Shown here: positions 42,494-51,329 of the stretch, in pieces
Numbering within the stretch: the stretch's first letter is position 1
How the letters are laid out: each line of letters opens with the position of its first letter
Assembly: GCA_020633725.1 (NCBI GenBank)
Contig: JACKDC010000004.1
Location: 62,001 to 126,000, forward strand
Source: Candidatus Latescibacterota bacterium
Lineage (GTDB): Bacteria; Krumholzibacteriota; Krumholzibacteriia; JACNKJ01
Reading direction: 5' to 3'
DNA: 64,000 nucleotides
Translations under genes and position numbers: made by a program
Notes under the pieces: generated by a model
Database searches by the model: none
What the model was told of the DNA's origin: nothing
What the model saw: only the letters and a program-made list of their open reading frames with translations

Positions 42494-44206
42494 TTGCGCG
42501 TTCCCATCGTCCACCTTGCACTCCTGCTCTTCCTCAGCGTTGCAGATTGCGTCACGGCCTTCGCCCAGGGGAGCCTGCGCGTGGGGCCGGACGGGGACGT
42601 CTACGACGCGCTGGAGCACTTCCGGGCGCTGGGGCTCTGGGAGGGCAGCCTGGAGCTGCGGCCGGTGCGGCGGGATCGTCTGGCCGCGGCGATCGACGCC
42701 GTCGCCGCCCACCGCGACGCGCTCGCCCCCGCCGACCGCCGCCGACTGGATGCGCTGCTCGCCCTGCGCGACGCCTGGGACCTGGACGGCGCGCCGCCCG
42801 CCGGCGCCGACGGCCCCGCGGCGCTCTGGGAGCTGGGCGCGGCGCTGAACGTCCTCGGCGGGCCGACGGACCTCGACTCGCTCGCCCTGACCTCGCGCCG
42901 GCCCCGGCGAAAGGGGGCCTTCCAGCTCTCCCTGGACGGCGAACTCGAGGGCCGTCTCAGCGCGCAGCTCCACTTCTACGAGGACTACAGCCGCTTCACC
43001 CGCGGCGCGGGCGACGGCCACTGGGTCGACAACCTGCCGGCCTCGGCCGGGGACATCACCCAGGAGCCGAGCGCGCGGCTGGACCGGGCGGTGATCGGCT
43101 GGGGGACGGACTGGGCCGAGCTGCGCGTGGGGCGCGAGGACCGCCGCTGGGGGCAGGGCCGGCGGGGCAGCCTCTTCCTGTCGGAGAACCCCTTCCCGCT
43201 GGACGGCTTCAGCTTCAACTTCGAGACGCGCTACCTGGCCGGGGCCACCCTCTTCGCGCAGACCCAGCGCGGACCGAATCCGCCGAGCTACATCCCCGGC
43301 GAGCCCTATCCGCCGGACTCCACCGAGGTCTGGGTGCCCGGGGAGGCCTACGTGGCCATCCACCGCTTCGAGCTGCGGCCGCCCGGACCGGTGACGGTGG
43401 GCCTCTACGAGGCGGCGACCTATGGCGGGCGGGGCATCGATCTGGGCTACCTGAACCCGGTGGGCTTCCTGGTGGCGATCACGCAGGACATCTACGACCA
43501 GAGCGGCACGGACGACAAGAAGGTGGTGGGCCTCGACTTCAGGGCGGACCTGCCGCCGGTGACGCTCTACGGCGAGTTCCTGCTGGACCGCCTGGTGAGC
43601 CTCGACGTGGCGAGCGCCGCCGGCGACAACCCCGGCATCTCCAGCTTCGGCGAGCTCGTCGGCCTGCGCTGGGCCAACCCGCTGGGCCTGGCCGGCGCGG
43701 ACCTGGACCTCGAGTACGCCCACCTCGATCCCCAGGTCTACTTTCACCACGATGGCGACATCCGCCGCGCCTTCGTGCGCGACGACCGCCTGGACGAGGG
43801 CCGCCTCCTCGGGCACTGGCTCGGCCCCAACGCCGACGACCTCCACGCCGCCCTGCGCCTGCCCCCGGCGGACTGGGGCCGCCTCACCCTGGAGTTCGAG
43901 CAGAGCCGCTGGGGCCTGGTGGACAGCCTGCGCGGCGCCGATTTCGGCTTCATCCACGTCAAGAAGGACGACAAGGCCTGGCTGGTGGGCGACCGCTCCG
44001 TGGAGCGCCTGTACCGGGTGGTCTGGGAGCGCGCCGGCTGGCCGGGACCGCTGGCGGGGCGCGTGGACACGTCCTGCGCCGTCACGCGCGTGGAGCGCAG
44101 CGGGCTCTGGCCCGCGGACGCGGCGGGCAGGGTCCCGGGCAGCGGCTGGCAGGTCGAGTTGGGGCTGCGCTGGCGCTTCGACCGGCGGCTGCGCACGACC
44201 GGCTGA
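42494..44206 (+). CDS. Wzi-family outer-membrane beta-barrel protein
   Basis: 570 residues. TTG start at 42494 with GGAGG 5 nt upstream; an ATG at 42476 is the alternative. Signal peptide ending VTAFA, then an N-terminal helical part (residues about 25-115) and a large beta-barrel. The barrel contains LRVGREDRRWGQGRRGSLFLSENPFPLDGF, the signature of Wzi-type capsule-assembly proteins, and periodic amphipathic strands to the end (VELGLRWRFDRRLR). It should sit in the outer membrane and help hold surface polysaccharide. No capsule locus is adjacent. Confidence 0.78.
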   Translation: MRVPIVHLALLLFLSVADCVTAFAQGSLRVGPDGDVYDALEHFRALGLWEGSLELRPVRRDRLAAAIDAVAAHRDALAPADRRRLDALLALRDAWDLDGAPPAGADGPAALWELGAALNVLGGPTDLDSLALTSRRPRRKGAFQLSLDGELEGRLSAQLHFYEDYSRFTRGAGDGHWVDNLPASAGDITQEPSARLDRAVIGWGTDWAELRVGREDRRWGQGRRGSLFLSENPFPLDGFSFNFETRYLAGATLFAQTQRGPNPPSYIPGEPYPPDSTEVWVPGEAYVAIHRFELRPPGPVTVGLYEAATYGGRGIDLGYLNPVGFLVAITQDIYDQSGTDDKKVVGLDFRADLPPVTLYGEFLLDRLVSLDVASAAGDNPGISSFGELVGLRWANPLGLAGADLDLEYAHLDPQVYFHHDGDIRRAFVRDDRLDEGRLLGHWLGPNADDLHAALRLPPADWGRLTLEFEQSRWGLVDSLRGADFGFIHVKKDDKAWLVGDRSVERLYRVVWERAGWPGPLAGRVDTSCAVTRVERSGLWPADAAGRVPGSGWQVELGLRWRFDRRLRTTG

Positions 44207-44247
44207 ATCCCGCCCAGTGGCTCTGGCGCGTTCCGGGTCCCGTTTGT

Positions 44248-44253
44248 TATAAT
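44248..44253 (+). promoter_or_regulatory. Perfect -10 box (TATAAT)
   Basis: TATAAT in a short AT-rich island 80 nt before the phospholipase-D-like gene. The -35 position reads TGGCGC, a poor match, so an activator may be involved. Confidence 0.45.
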
Positions 44254-44332
44254 TGACAGTCCTGCCCATGTCGCGGGCAGGCGACGGCCCCGCTGCCGTC
44301 CACCGTTCATCCCCAGCCGTTGGAGAGCCAGA

Positions 44333-46777
44333 ATGCGCTTGAGGAGCCTCCAGATCCTCACCGGGATCCTCGTCCTTGCCCTGCCGGCGATGGCCTTCGC
44401 CATCGACATCGTCGACGTCCACGCCAACACCGCGAACGGCGTGCCCACGCTCCTGAACCAGGACGTGACGGTGAGCGGTATCGTCACCAGTCCCAACAAC
44501 ACCTACAGCACCTTCAACCTCGAGGTGTACCTGCAGGACCCCACGGGCGGCGTGAACGTCTTCGTGAGCGGCGCCGCGGGCAGCTACGGCCTCGCCCTGG
44601 GCGACAGCATCACGGTGACGGCCAAGGTCACCCAGTTCAACGGCCTCACCGAGCTGAGCAGCGGCGGCGTGCTGCCCTTCGAGATCGTCACGCACGCGCC
44701 CGGCTATCCGGTGCCCGCGCCGACGCTGATCACCTGCGCCGATCTCAACGCCACCTTCGACTCGGTGACGCACGATGAGGTCAACGAGGGCCGCCTCGTG
44801 CGCATCGATGGCCTGACCATCGTGAGCGGCACCTGGCCCACCGCGCCGATCGGCAGCAACAGCTCCATCACCGTCACCGACGGCACGGACGACATCCTGC
44901 TCTTCATCGACAAGGACACCAGCGCCAACGGCAGCCCGGATCCCGGCGCGAACTTCAGCTGCATCGGCATCCTGAAGCAGTACGACACCACGTCGCCCTA
45001 CACGAGCGGCTACGAGCTGGTGCCGCGCTTCGCCTCCGACGTGATCCCCACCCAGCCCGGCCCGCCCATCAACGGCCCCGTGCAGGTGATCGACCTGTCC
45101 AGCACCGGCGCGACGCTCTACTTCGAGACGGCCACGCCCGGCTCGAGCGAGATCGAGTACGGTCCCGACGCGAACTACGGCTTCACCGCCGGCGACGCCG
45201 GCGCCAGCGAGCTGACCCACACGATCGCGCTCGGCAGCCTCGATCCCAACAGCATCCTGCACTTCCGCGCCAAGAGCAGCGACGTCGACGGCACCCGCTA
45301 CGGACAGGACCAGCTCCTGGCCACGGCCAGCGACCAGCCGGGCGAGCTGCACGTCTACATGAGCTTCACGACGGATCCGTCCTACGCCGACCCCGGCAAC
45401 GAGGTCCCCGCGAGCCAGAACCTGAGCTCCCTGCTGACCGCGCTGATCAACGGCGCCGAGTCCTCCGTGGACGCCGCGCTCTACAGCTTCAGCCTGACCA
45501 ACGTCCGCGACGCCCTCGTGGCCGCCCACCAGCGGGGCTGCCAGGTGCGCATCATCATCGACGCGGGCAACTCGACGGCCGCGGCCGACTACTGCGCCGG
45601 CTTCGGCATCCCCTACATCGTCAGCACCTTCGGCGGCAACCACGGCGCGGGTGACGGCTACGGCATCATGCACAACAAGTTCGTGGTCATCGATGGCCGC
45701 GACGGCGACAAGTACAACGATCGCGTCTGGACCGGCAGCGGCAACATGAGCGTGGCCGGCAGCGACGACGTGAACAACGGCCTCGACATCAAGGACTACG
45801 GCCTCGCCCAGTCCTACACGCTCGAGTTCAACGAGATGTGGGGGAGCGACACGCAGACGGCCAACGCCAGCACGGCGGCCCTCGGCTCGCGCAAGACCGA
45901 CAACACGCCCCACGAGTTCCGCATCAACGGCCTGCGCATCGAGCAGTACATGAGCCCCAGCGACGCGGTGGAGTCCCAGCTCGAGCGCACGGCGGCCGGC
46001 GCCGACGCCTCGATCTACTTCGCGATCCTGGCCTTCACGAACTACAACCTCTCGGACGAGATGTACAACCGGCGCGCGGCGCTGGGCGGCAACCTGGAGA
46101 TCCGCGGCGTCTTCGACGAGGGCCTGGGCGACTGCACCCAGGGCAGCATGTACTACGAGATGGCCGGCGATCCCTGCAGCGCCTACGCCTGGGACATCCC
46201 GGCGGACGTCTGGGTGGACACGCCGCTGCCCAGCACGCGCCTGCTGCACCACAAGTACATGATCGTGGACGTCAACAACCCGTCTCTCGACCCGCTCGTC
46301 GTGACCGGCAGCCACAACTGGAGCTTCGCGGCCGACGGCTACAACGACGAGAACACGCTGATCATCCACGATCAGGGCGTGGCCAACATGTACCTGCAGG
46401 AGTTCGCCGAGCGCTATCACGAGTCCGGCGGCACGGGCGACCTGGGCACGGCGACGGGCGTCGAGGACGGCACGCCGGCCGGGCGCCTGCTCGACGGCCT
46501 GCGCAGCTTCCCGAATCCCTTCAACCCGTTCACGAACATCGCCTTCAGCACCGACAGCGACGCCAGCGTGAGCCTGCGCATCTACGATCCCGCGGGCCGT
46601 CTGCTGCGGACGATCGTGGAGGGCCAGTCGCTCGCCGCGGGCTACCACCAGTACGGGTGGAACGGCGCGGACGACAGCGGCCGCCGCGTCGCCAGCGGCG
46701 TCTACTTCGCGCGCGTGGAGGCCACGTCGGGTGGGCGGACGGAGACCGTCAGCCGCAAGCTCGTGAGCATCCAGTAG
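44333..46777 (+). CDS. Secreted phospholipase-D-like protein with OB-fold and FlgD/T9SS-like tail
   Basis: 814 residues. Signal peptide MRLRSLQILTGILVLALPAMAFA; an OB-fold-like domain (residues about 22-120, VTVSGIVTSPNNTYSTFNLEVYLQDP); a second beta domain; a fibronectin-III-like domain; then two HKD motifs at 447-454 (HNKFVVID) and 639-646 (HHKYMIVD), each followed by TGSGNM or TGSHNW. Both half-sites are intact, so phosphodiesterase activity on lipid or nucleic acid is expected. The end carries FPNPFNPFTNIAF, YDPAGRLLR, SGVYFARV. GGAG is 7 nt before the ATG. Strong terminator downstream. Confidence 0.88.
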   Translation: MRLRSLQILTGILVLALPAMAFAIDIVDVHANTANGVPTLLNQDVTVSGIVTSPNNTYSTFNLEVYLQDPTGGVNVFVSGAAGSYGLALGDSITVTAKVTQFNGLTELSSGGVLPFEIVTHAPGYPVPAPTLITCADLNATFDSVTHDEVNEGRLVRIDGLTIVSGTWPTAPIGSNSSITVTDGTDDILLFIDKDTSANGSPDPGANFSCIGILKQYDTTSPYTSGYELVPRFASDVIPTQPGPPINGPVQVIDLSSTGATLYFETATPGSSEIEYGPDANYGFTAGDAGASELTHTIALGSLDPNSILHFRAKSSDVDGTRYGQDQLLATASDQPGELHVYMSFTTDPSYADPGNEVPASQNLSSLLTALINGAESSVDAALYSFSLTNVRDALVAAHQRGCQVRIIIDAGNSTAAADYCAGFGIPYIVSTFGGNHGAGDGYGIMHNKFVVIDGRDGDKYNDRVWTGSGNMSVAGSDDVNNGLDIKDYGLAQSYTLEFNEMWGSDTQTANASTAALGSRKTDNTPHEFRINGLRIEQYMSPSDAVESQLERTAAGADASIYFAILAFTNYNLSDEMYNRRAALGGNLEIRGVFDEGLGDCTQGSMYYEMAGDPCSAYAWDIPADVWVDTPLPSTRLLHHKYMIVDVNNPSLDPLVVTGSHNWSFAADGYNDENTLIIHDQGVANMYLQEFAERYHESGGTGDLGTATGVEDGTPAGRLLDGLRSFPNPFNPFTNIAFSTDSDASVSLRIYDPAGRLLRTIVEGQSLAAGYHQYGWNGADDSGRRVASGVYFARVEATSGGRTETVSRKLVSIQ

Positions 46778-46790
46778 TCCTCGTGGCTCG

Positions 46791-46822
46791 AAGGGCCTCC
46801 CCCGGCCGGGGAGGCCCTTTTT
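46791..46822 (+). terminator. Rho-independent terminator after the PLD-like gene
   Basis: Perfect 12-bp stem AAGGGCCTCCCC/GGGGAGGCCCTT, 5-nt loop, followed by TTT. Confidence 0.9.
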
Positions 46823-46856
46823 GCAGCCGCATCGCCCTCCGGCAACGGGAGCGAAC

Positions 46857-47744
46857 GTGTCCACCCTGATCGCCCTCCGCCTCGGCCTGCTCGTGGCCCG
46901 CGTCCTGCCTCTCCCGCTGCTGGGAGCCGCGGCCGCGGGCCTGTGGCGCCTGGGCGGGCGGTTCTCGCCGCGCCGCCGCGTGGTGGCCGCGAACCTGGCG
47001 GCGGTGGCCGCGGCGGGCGGGCGCTCGGCGCGTCCCGGCGACGTCTTCGCCTGCTACGGCCGCTACTGGGCCGAGCTGCTCCACCTCGGCGCGGACCCGC
47101 GCCGCATCGAGCGCCTGGAGCGGCGCATCCGCGTGGAGGGCGGCGAGCACCTGGAGCGCGCGCTGGCGAAGGGCGGCATCTGCTTCCTGACGGCGCACCT
47201 GGGCAACTGGGATCTGCTGAGCCGCTGGGCGGCGCGGCACATTCCGTCGCCGGCGGCGCTGGCCGAGCGCCTGGAGCCCCCGGCGCTGTCGGCGTTCTTC
47301 ATCGCCATGCGCGCGGCCGGCGGCGTGGCGACGCTGCACGCCGAGGGCTCGGGCCTCACGCTCTATCGCTACCTCAAGCAGGGCGGGATGCTGGGCGTGC
47401 TCGCCGATCGCGTCTTCGGACGCGGTACCGACGCCGGCGTCGGCGTGCGGGCCGTGCCCATGCTGGGCGGCGCGCGGCGTCTGCCCACGGCGGGCATCGA
47501 GCTCGCGCGGCGCTCGGGCGCGACGCTGCTGCCCATCTTTCTGCTGCGGGAGCGCGGCGGCTATGTTATCAAGGTGCTGCCGCCCCTCGCCGCCGAGACC
47601 GACCCCGTGACGGCCTTCGCGCGCGCGCTGGGGACGGCCATCGCCGACGACCCCGGCCAGTGGTGCGTGCTGTATCCTCTGCACGACGGCGACGCCCCGG
47701 CCTGGCCTGCCCCGTCCGGGCGCATGAAAGGAGCCGCGGCCTGA
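46857..47744 (+). CDS. LpxL/HtrB-PatA-type lysophospholipid acyltransferase
   Basis: 295 residues, membrane-associated acyltransferase. N-terminal hydrophobic anchor (LLVARVLPLPLLGAAAAGLW), then the catalytic H-x4-D in TAHLGNWDLL (His near 113), and GGMLGVLADRVFGRGTD in the acceptor-binding region. This family includes LpxL/LpxM (lipid A) and PatA (acylation of phosphatidylinositol mannosides). GTG 46857 with GGGAG upstream. Its stop overlaps the start of the PimA-like glycosyltransferase, which favours a PatA-like role over lipid A. Confidence 0.82.
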   Translation: MSTLIALRLGLLVARVLPLPLLGAAAAGLWRLGGRFSPRRRVVAANLAAVAAAGGRSARPGDVFACYGRYWAELLHLGADPRRIERLERRIRVEGGEHLERALAKGGICFLTAHLGNWDLLSRWAARHIPSPAALAERLEPPALSAFFIAMRAAGGVATLHAEGSGLTLYRYLKQGGMLGVLADRVFGRGTDAGVGVRAVPMLGGARRLPTAGIELARRSGATLLPIFLLRERGGYVIKVLPPLAAETDPVTAFARALGTAIADDPGQWCVLYPLHDGDAPAWPAPSGRMKGAAA

Positions 47745-48919
47745 TGAAGATCGGTGTGGTGAGCGAGTTCTACTACCCGCTGTGGGGGGGTGTCAGCGAG
47801 CACATCCGGGCCGTGGGCAACGCGCTCAAGGAGCGCGGGCACGACGTCACCGTGATCACCAGCCACATGCGCGGCGAGAGCAACAACCTGGGTCCGCGCG
47901 TCCTGCGCCTGGGCCGCAGCGTTCCGGTGCGCTACAACAACAGCCTGTCGCGCTTCAGCCTGGGCTGGCGGCTGGGCGGGGAGATGAAGGCCCTGCTCGA
48001 GGAGGAGGACTTCGACGTCCTCCACCTGCACAGCCCGCTGCAGCCGACGCTCACGCATCTCGCGCTGCGCCACGCGCGCTGTCCCGTGGTGGCGACCTTC
48101 CACAGCTACTACCCGCGCGACATGCTGGTGGAGGCCTTCCAGCTGCCGCTGCGGCGGCTGCTGCGCAAGGTGGACATCCGCGTGCCGGTGAGCGCGGCGG
48201 CCCTGCGCCCGGTGGAGCGCCTCTTTCCCGGCGACTATCGCATCATTCCCAACGGCGTGGACTACGACCTCTTCGCCAGCGCCGACAGCCTGACCCTGCC
48301 CGGCCTCGAGCCCGGCAAGCTGCGCATCCTCTTCGTGGGCGCGATGGTCAAGCGCAAGGGCCTGCCGCACCTGCTCGAGGCCTTCGCGCAGATCGGCGCC
48401 GAGCGCGACGACGTGGAGCTGCTGGTGGTGGGCGACGGGCCGGGGCGCCGCCGCGTGGAGCGCAGCCTCTCGCGCAAGGTCCGCGACCGCGTGCACTTCC
48501 TCGGTCCCGTCACCAAGCGCAGCAAGCTGGCCGGGTACTACGCGTCGGCGGACATCTTCTGCGCGCCGAGCCTGGGCCGCGAGAGCTTCGGCATGGTGCT
48601 GCTGGAGGCCATGGCCGCGGGCCTGCCCGTGGTGGGCTTCGACATCGAGGGCTACCGCGACGTCGTCACCCACGGCCGCGACGGGCTCCTCGTGCAGCCC
48701 GGCAACGCGCGGGCCCTGGGCGAGGCGCTGAAGTACTTCATCGACTCGCCCGAGTCGCGCCGCCGCTACGGCGAGCGCGGCCGCGCCAAGGCGCGCGACC
48801 TGGACTGGAACGCCATCGCGCTGCGCGTGGAGGGCGTCTACCGCGACGTGCTGGGCCAGCCGGAGGCGCTCGTGGACGACAAGGACAGCGACGAGGAACG
48901 CCTCGTGGTGGGCGTCTAG
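47744..48919 (+). CDS. GT4 glycosyltransferase, PimA-like
   Basis: 391 residues, GT-B fold, GT4 family. N-terminal GVVSEFYYPLWGGVSEHIRAVGNALKERGHDVTVIT, then VPVRYNNSLSRFSLG and FDVLHLHSPLQPTL, VVATFHSYY, IPNGVDYDLF, the nucleotide-binding FVGAMVKRKGLPHLLEAF and the E-x7-E motif in ESFGMVLLEAMAAGLPVV. Several of these match mycobacterial PimA (VPIPYNGS, DVLHIHEP, ESFGIVLVEAMAAG) from memory. It probably mannosylates a phosphoinositide or similar lipid at the inner membrane. One-base overlap with the acyltransferase; 4-nt stop overlap with the convergent SGNH gene. Confidence 0.82.
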   Translation: MKIGVVSEFYYPLWGGVSEHIRAVGNALKERGHDVTVITSHMRGESNNLGPRVLRLGRSVPVRYNNSLSRFSLGWRLGGEMKALLEEEDFDVLHLHSPLQPTLTHLALRHARCPVVATFHSYYPRDMLVEAFQLPLRRLLRKVDIRVPVSAAALRPVERLFPGDYRIIPNGVDYDLFASADSLTLPGLEPGKLRILFVGAMVKRKGLPHLLEAFAQIGAERDDVELLVVGDGPGRRRVERSLSRKVRDRVHFLGPVTKRSKLAGYYASADIFCAPSLGRESFGMVLLEAMAAGLPVVGFDIEGYRDVVTHGRDGLLVQPGNARALGEALKYFIDSPESRRRYGERGRAKARDLDWNAIALRVEGVYRDVLGQPEALVDDKDSDEERLVVGV

Positions 48920-49863
48920 CGCTCGTCGTCGGCGAGCAGCGCCGCCACCGCGTCCGCCAGCAGCGACGAGTAGAGCCGCGCGCCCTCGGCGTCCAGGTGC
49001 GTCACGTCCCACCACAGGGACGGGTCCTCGAAATCCCCGCAGGTCGTCTGGTCGATGGCCACGTAGGCCGCGCCCTCCGCGCGCGCCAGGCTGGCGAGCA
49101 GGCGACGTCCCAGGACCTGCTTGGTGGACAGCCCGTCGGGGCGCCAGCGCGGCGCCGTGACGAAGAGCACGGCCTTGCCCGCGGCGCGCGCGTCGCGGAT
49201 GAAGCCGCGGTAGGCATCCAGCACGTCCGGCACCGGGGGACCCGGGTCGGCGCCCCCGGGCGCGCCGGCCCGCCCCAGCGGCCCCACCCGAGGGGGCAGG
49301 GGCAGGAAGCCGTTCGCGGCGTCGGCGCCCGGGTCGGGCCGCAGCCGATGGGCGAGCATCGGCAGGAGCATCGAGTTGTAGCGGTAGAGGCCGGACGCCA
49401 GCTTGAGGCGCTCGAAGGGTCCTCGCTGGACCAGCAGGGCGTCCAGCACCGGCGATTCGCCCCAGAAGGGCGCCAGGGCCTGAAGCCGCTCGCTGTCCTC
49501 GCTCCAGAGATCCTCGAAGTCCAGCACCAGCACGAAGACCTTCGCCCGCGAGCCCCGCTCCAGCAGGAGTGCCTCGAGGCCGCGCGCGTAGCGCACGCCC
49601 TGGCCGCGGTTGCCCGCGTTCTGCGCGCTGAGTCCCAGCCGCGCGGCGAGCACGTCCGGGTCGACCTGGTAGACCGCGCGCGAGCTGCCGAAGACGAGCA
49701 GGTCGGCGTCGCGGTGCGCGAGGGCCAGGTTGGCCTGCCCGGCGACGATGCCCACCCGCGTCTCGGCGAAGAGCCGCGCGAGTGGTGGCGTCAGCGCCCG
49801 GTCCGTGACGACGAGCGCGGCCGCGAAGAGCAGCAGCAGGGCGAGGGGACGAACAGCGCGCAC
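48916..49863 (-). CDS. SGNH/DltD-like membrane-anchored protein
   Basis: 315 residues. One N-terminal membrane segment (RPLALLLLFAAALVV), then LLVFGSSRAVYQVDPDVLAARLG, the 'GSS' nucleophile block of SGNH hydrolase-like proteins, an internal ALLVQRGPFERLKL region and a C-terminal WWDVTHLDAEGARLYSSLLADAV with the Asp/His pair (D-x2-H-L). Such proteins accompany MBOAT acyltransferases and complete O-acylation of extracellular polymers. GTG 49863 with GGAGG upstream, 11 nt after the MBOAT stop. The open frame continuing upstream is a shadow of the MBOAT gene. Confidence 0.78.
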   Translation of the reverse strand: MRAVRPLALLLLFAAALVVTDRALTPPLARLFAETRVGIVAGQANLALAHRDADLLVFGSSRAVYQVDPDVLAARLGLSAQNAGNRGQGVRYARGLEALLLERGSRAKVFVLVLDFEDLWSEDSERLQALAPFWGESPVLDALLVQRGPFERLKLASGLYRYNSMLLPMLAHRLRPDPGADAANGFLPLPPRVGPLGRAGAPGGADPGPPVPDVLDAYRGFIRDARAAGKAVLFVTAPRWRPDGLSTKQVLGRRLLASLARAEGAAYVAIDQTTCGDFEDPSLWWDVTHLDAEGARLYSSLLADAVAALLADDER

Positions 49864-49874
49864 GCGGCCTCCCG

Positions 49875-51284
49875 TCAGAACTGGAAGTAGATGAACTGCG
49901 CGCCCTGCTCCACGCCGAAGAGCACGATGGCCAGCACGAGCCCGTAGCTCGCCGCCCAGCGCGCCCAGGCGGGGCGCCCGAGGATCCAGGCCGTCTCGCC
50001 CCGGCTGCGCTCCTGCACCAGCTCCACCAGCAGCAGCAGCGCCAGGCCCAGCGCGGCGTGGGCCAGCGTGTTCGGATCCACGAAGGGCGGCCCCCAGGCG
50101 CCGCGCGCCCCGGCCCAGCCGGCCAGCACGCGGAGCGCGCCGCCGAGATCCGGCGCGCGGAAGAACACCCAGCCCACGCTCACGAGCTGGAAGGTGAGGG
50201 CGACCCGCAGCCAGCGCCCCGGCAGCGCGGGGATGCGCGCGCGCCGCCACAGGTGGGCCAGCGCCAGCAGCGCGCCGTGGTAGGCGCCCCAGATGACGAA
50301 GGTCCAGTTCGCGCCGTGCCAGAGTCCCCCCAGCAGCATCGTGATGCCCAGGTTCAGCAGGGTGCGCGGCTCGCCGCGGCGGCTGCCGCCCAGGGGGATG
50401 TAGAGGTAGTCCCGCAGCCAGGTGGACAGGCTGATGTGCCAGCGCCGCCAGAACGCGACCATCCCCTCGCTGAAGTAGGGCCTGCGGAAGTTCTCCTCCA
50501 GCCGGTAGCCCAGCAGGCGCGCCGAGCCGATGGCGATGTCCGAGTAGGCGGAGAAGTCGCAGTAGATCTGCAGCGCGAAGAGCCAGGTGGCGAGCAGGTG
50601 GCTGGCCGGGTCGTGGCGCGCCAGGTTGCCGTAGACCGCGTCGACGTAGAGGCCGAGGCGGTCGGCGATGACGGTCTTCTTGAAGAGGCCCCAGAGGATG
50701 CGTTCGCCGCCTTCGGCCGCCAGTGCCCAGTGCATCCGCGGCGGGTCGGCGAGCTGTGGCAGCAGCCGGCGCGCCCGTTCGATGGGACCGGCCACGAGCT
50801 GCGGGAAGAAGCTCACGTAGAGCGCGAAGCGGCCGAGGTGTCGCTCCGGGGGCAGCTCGCCGCGCCAGACGTCGATGCTGTAGCCGAGCGTCTGGAAGGT
50901 GTAGAAGCTGATGCCCACCGGCAGCAGCAGGTGGCTGTCGGGCAGCTGCCAGTGCAGGCCGAGCGCGCCGGCGGCGAGCTGGGCCGTCTCGCGGAAGAAG
51001 CGCCAGTAGCGGAAGGTGAAGAGCAGGCCCAGGTTCACGACGAGGCTCGCGCCCAGCAGCAGCCGCCGCGACGCGGGCTCGCGCTGCGTGGCCAGCCCGC
51101 GCGCCACCGCGTAGTCGGTGAGCGTGGAGAACACGAGCAGGAGCACGTAGGCCGGATTCCAGCTCATGTAGAAGGCGTAGGAGGCCGCGAGCAGCACCGG
51201 CCAGTGCCAGCGCCGCGGCAGCGCGAGGCAGAGCAGCAGCACCGTCGCCAGGAAGAGGAGATAGGCGAGGGAGTTGAAGAGCAT
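49875..51284 (-). CDS. MBOAT family O-acyltransferase (AlgI-like)
   Basis: 469-residue polytopic membrane protein. LPVGISFYTFQTLGYSIDVWRGE, FFPQLVAGPIERARRLLPQL, CDFSAYSDIAIGSARLLGYRLEENFRRPY, FWRRWHISLSTWLRDYLYIPLGGSRRG and the catalytic His in GGLWHGANWTFVIWG are diagnostic of the AlgI/DltB group. It transfers acyl (often acetyl) groups across the membrane to a surface polymer, together with the SGNH protein encoded next. Start ATG 51284 (MLFNSLAYLLFL). The polymer is not identifiable from the neighbours. Confidence 0.92.
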   Translation of the reverse strand: MLFNSLAYLLFLATVLLLCLALPRRWHWPVLLAASYAFYMSWNPAYVLLLVFSTLTDYAVARGLATQREPASRRLLLGASLVVNLGLLFTFRYWRFFRETAQLAAGALGLHWQLPDSHLLLPVGISFYTFQTLGYSIDVWRGELPPERHLGRFALYVSFFPQLVAGPIERARRLLPQLADPPRMHWALAAEGGERILWGLFKKTVIADRLGLYVDAVYGNLARHDPASHLLATWLFALQIYCDFSAYSDIAIGSARLLGYRLEENFRRPYFSEGMVAFWRRWHISLSTWLRDYLYIPLGGSRRGEPRTLLNLGITMLLGGLWHGANWTFVIWGAYHGALLALAHLWRRARIPALPGRWLRVALTFQLVSVGWVFFRAPDLGGALRVLAGWAGARGAWGPPFVDPNTLAHAALGLALLLLVELVQERSRGETAWILGRPAWARWAASYGLVLAIVLFGVEQGAQFIYFQF

Positions 51285-51329
51285 GCCGCACTCTAGCAAA
51301 GGGCGGCCGGAGCGCCACCGGGAATCGCG

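Noticed and set aside
49864..51318. Apparent fusion of the SGNH protein with a long N-terminal extension
   Set aside because: The extension is out of frame with the MBOAT gene that covers the same bases and encodes a perfect AlgI-like protein; a GTG with ribosome binding site at 49863 gives a normal SGNH protein.
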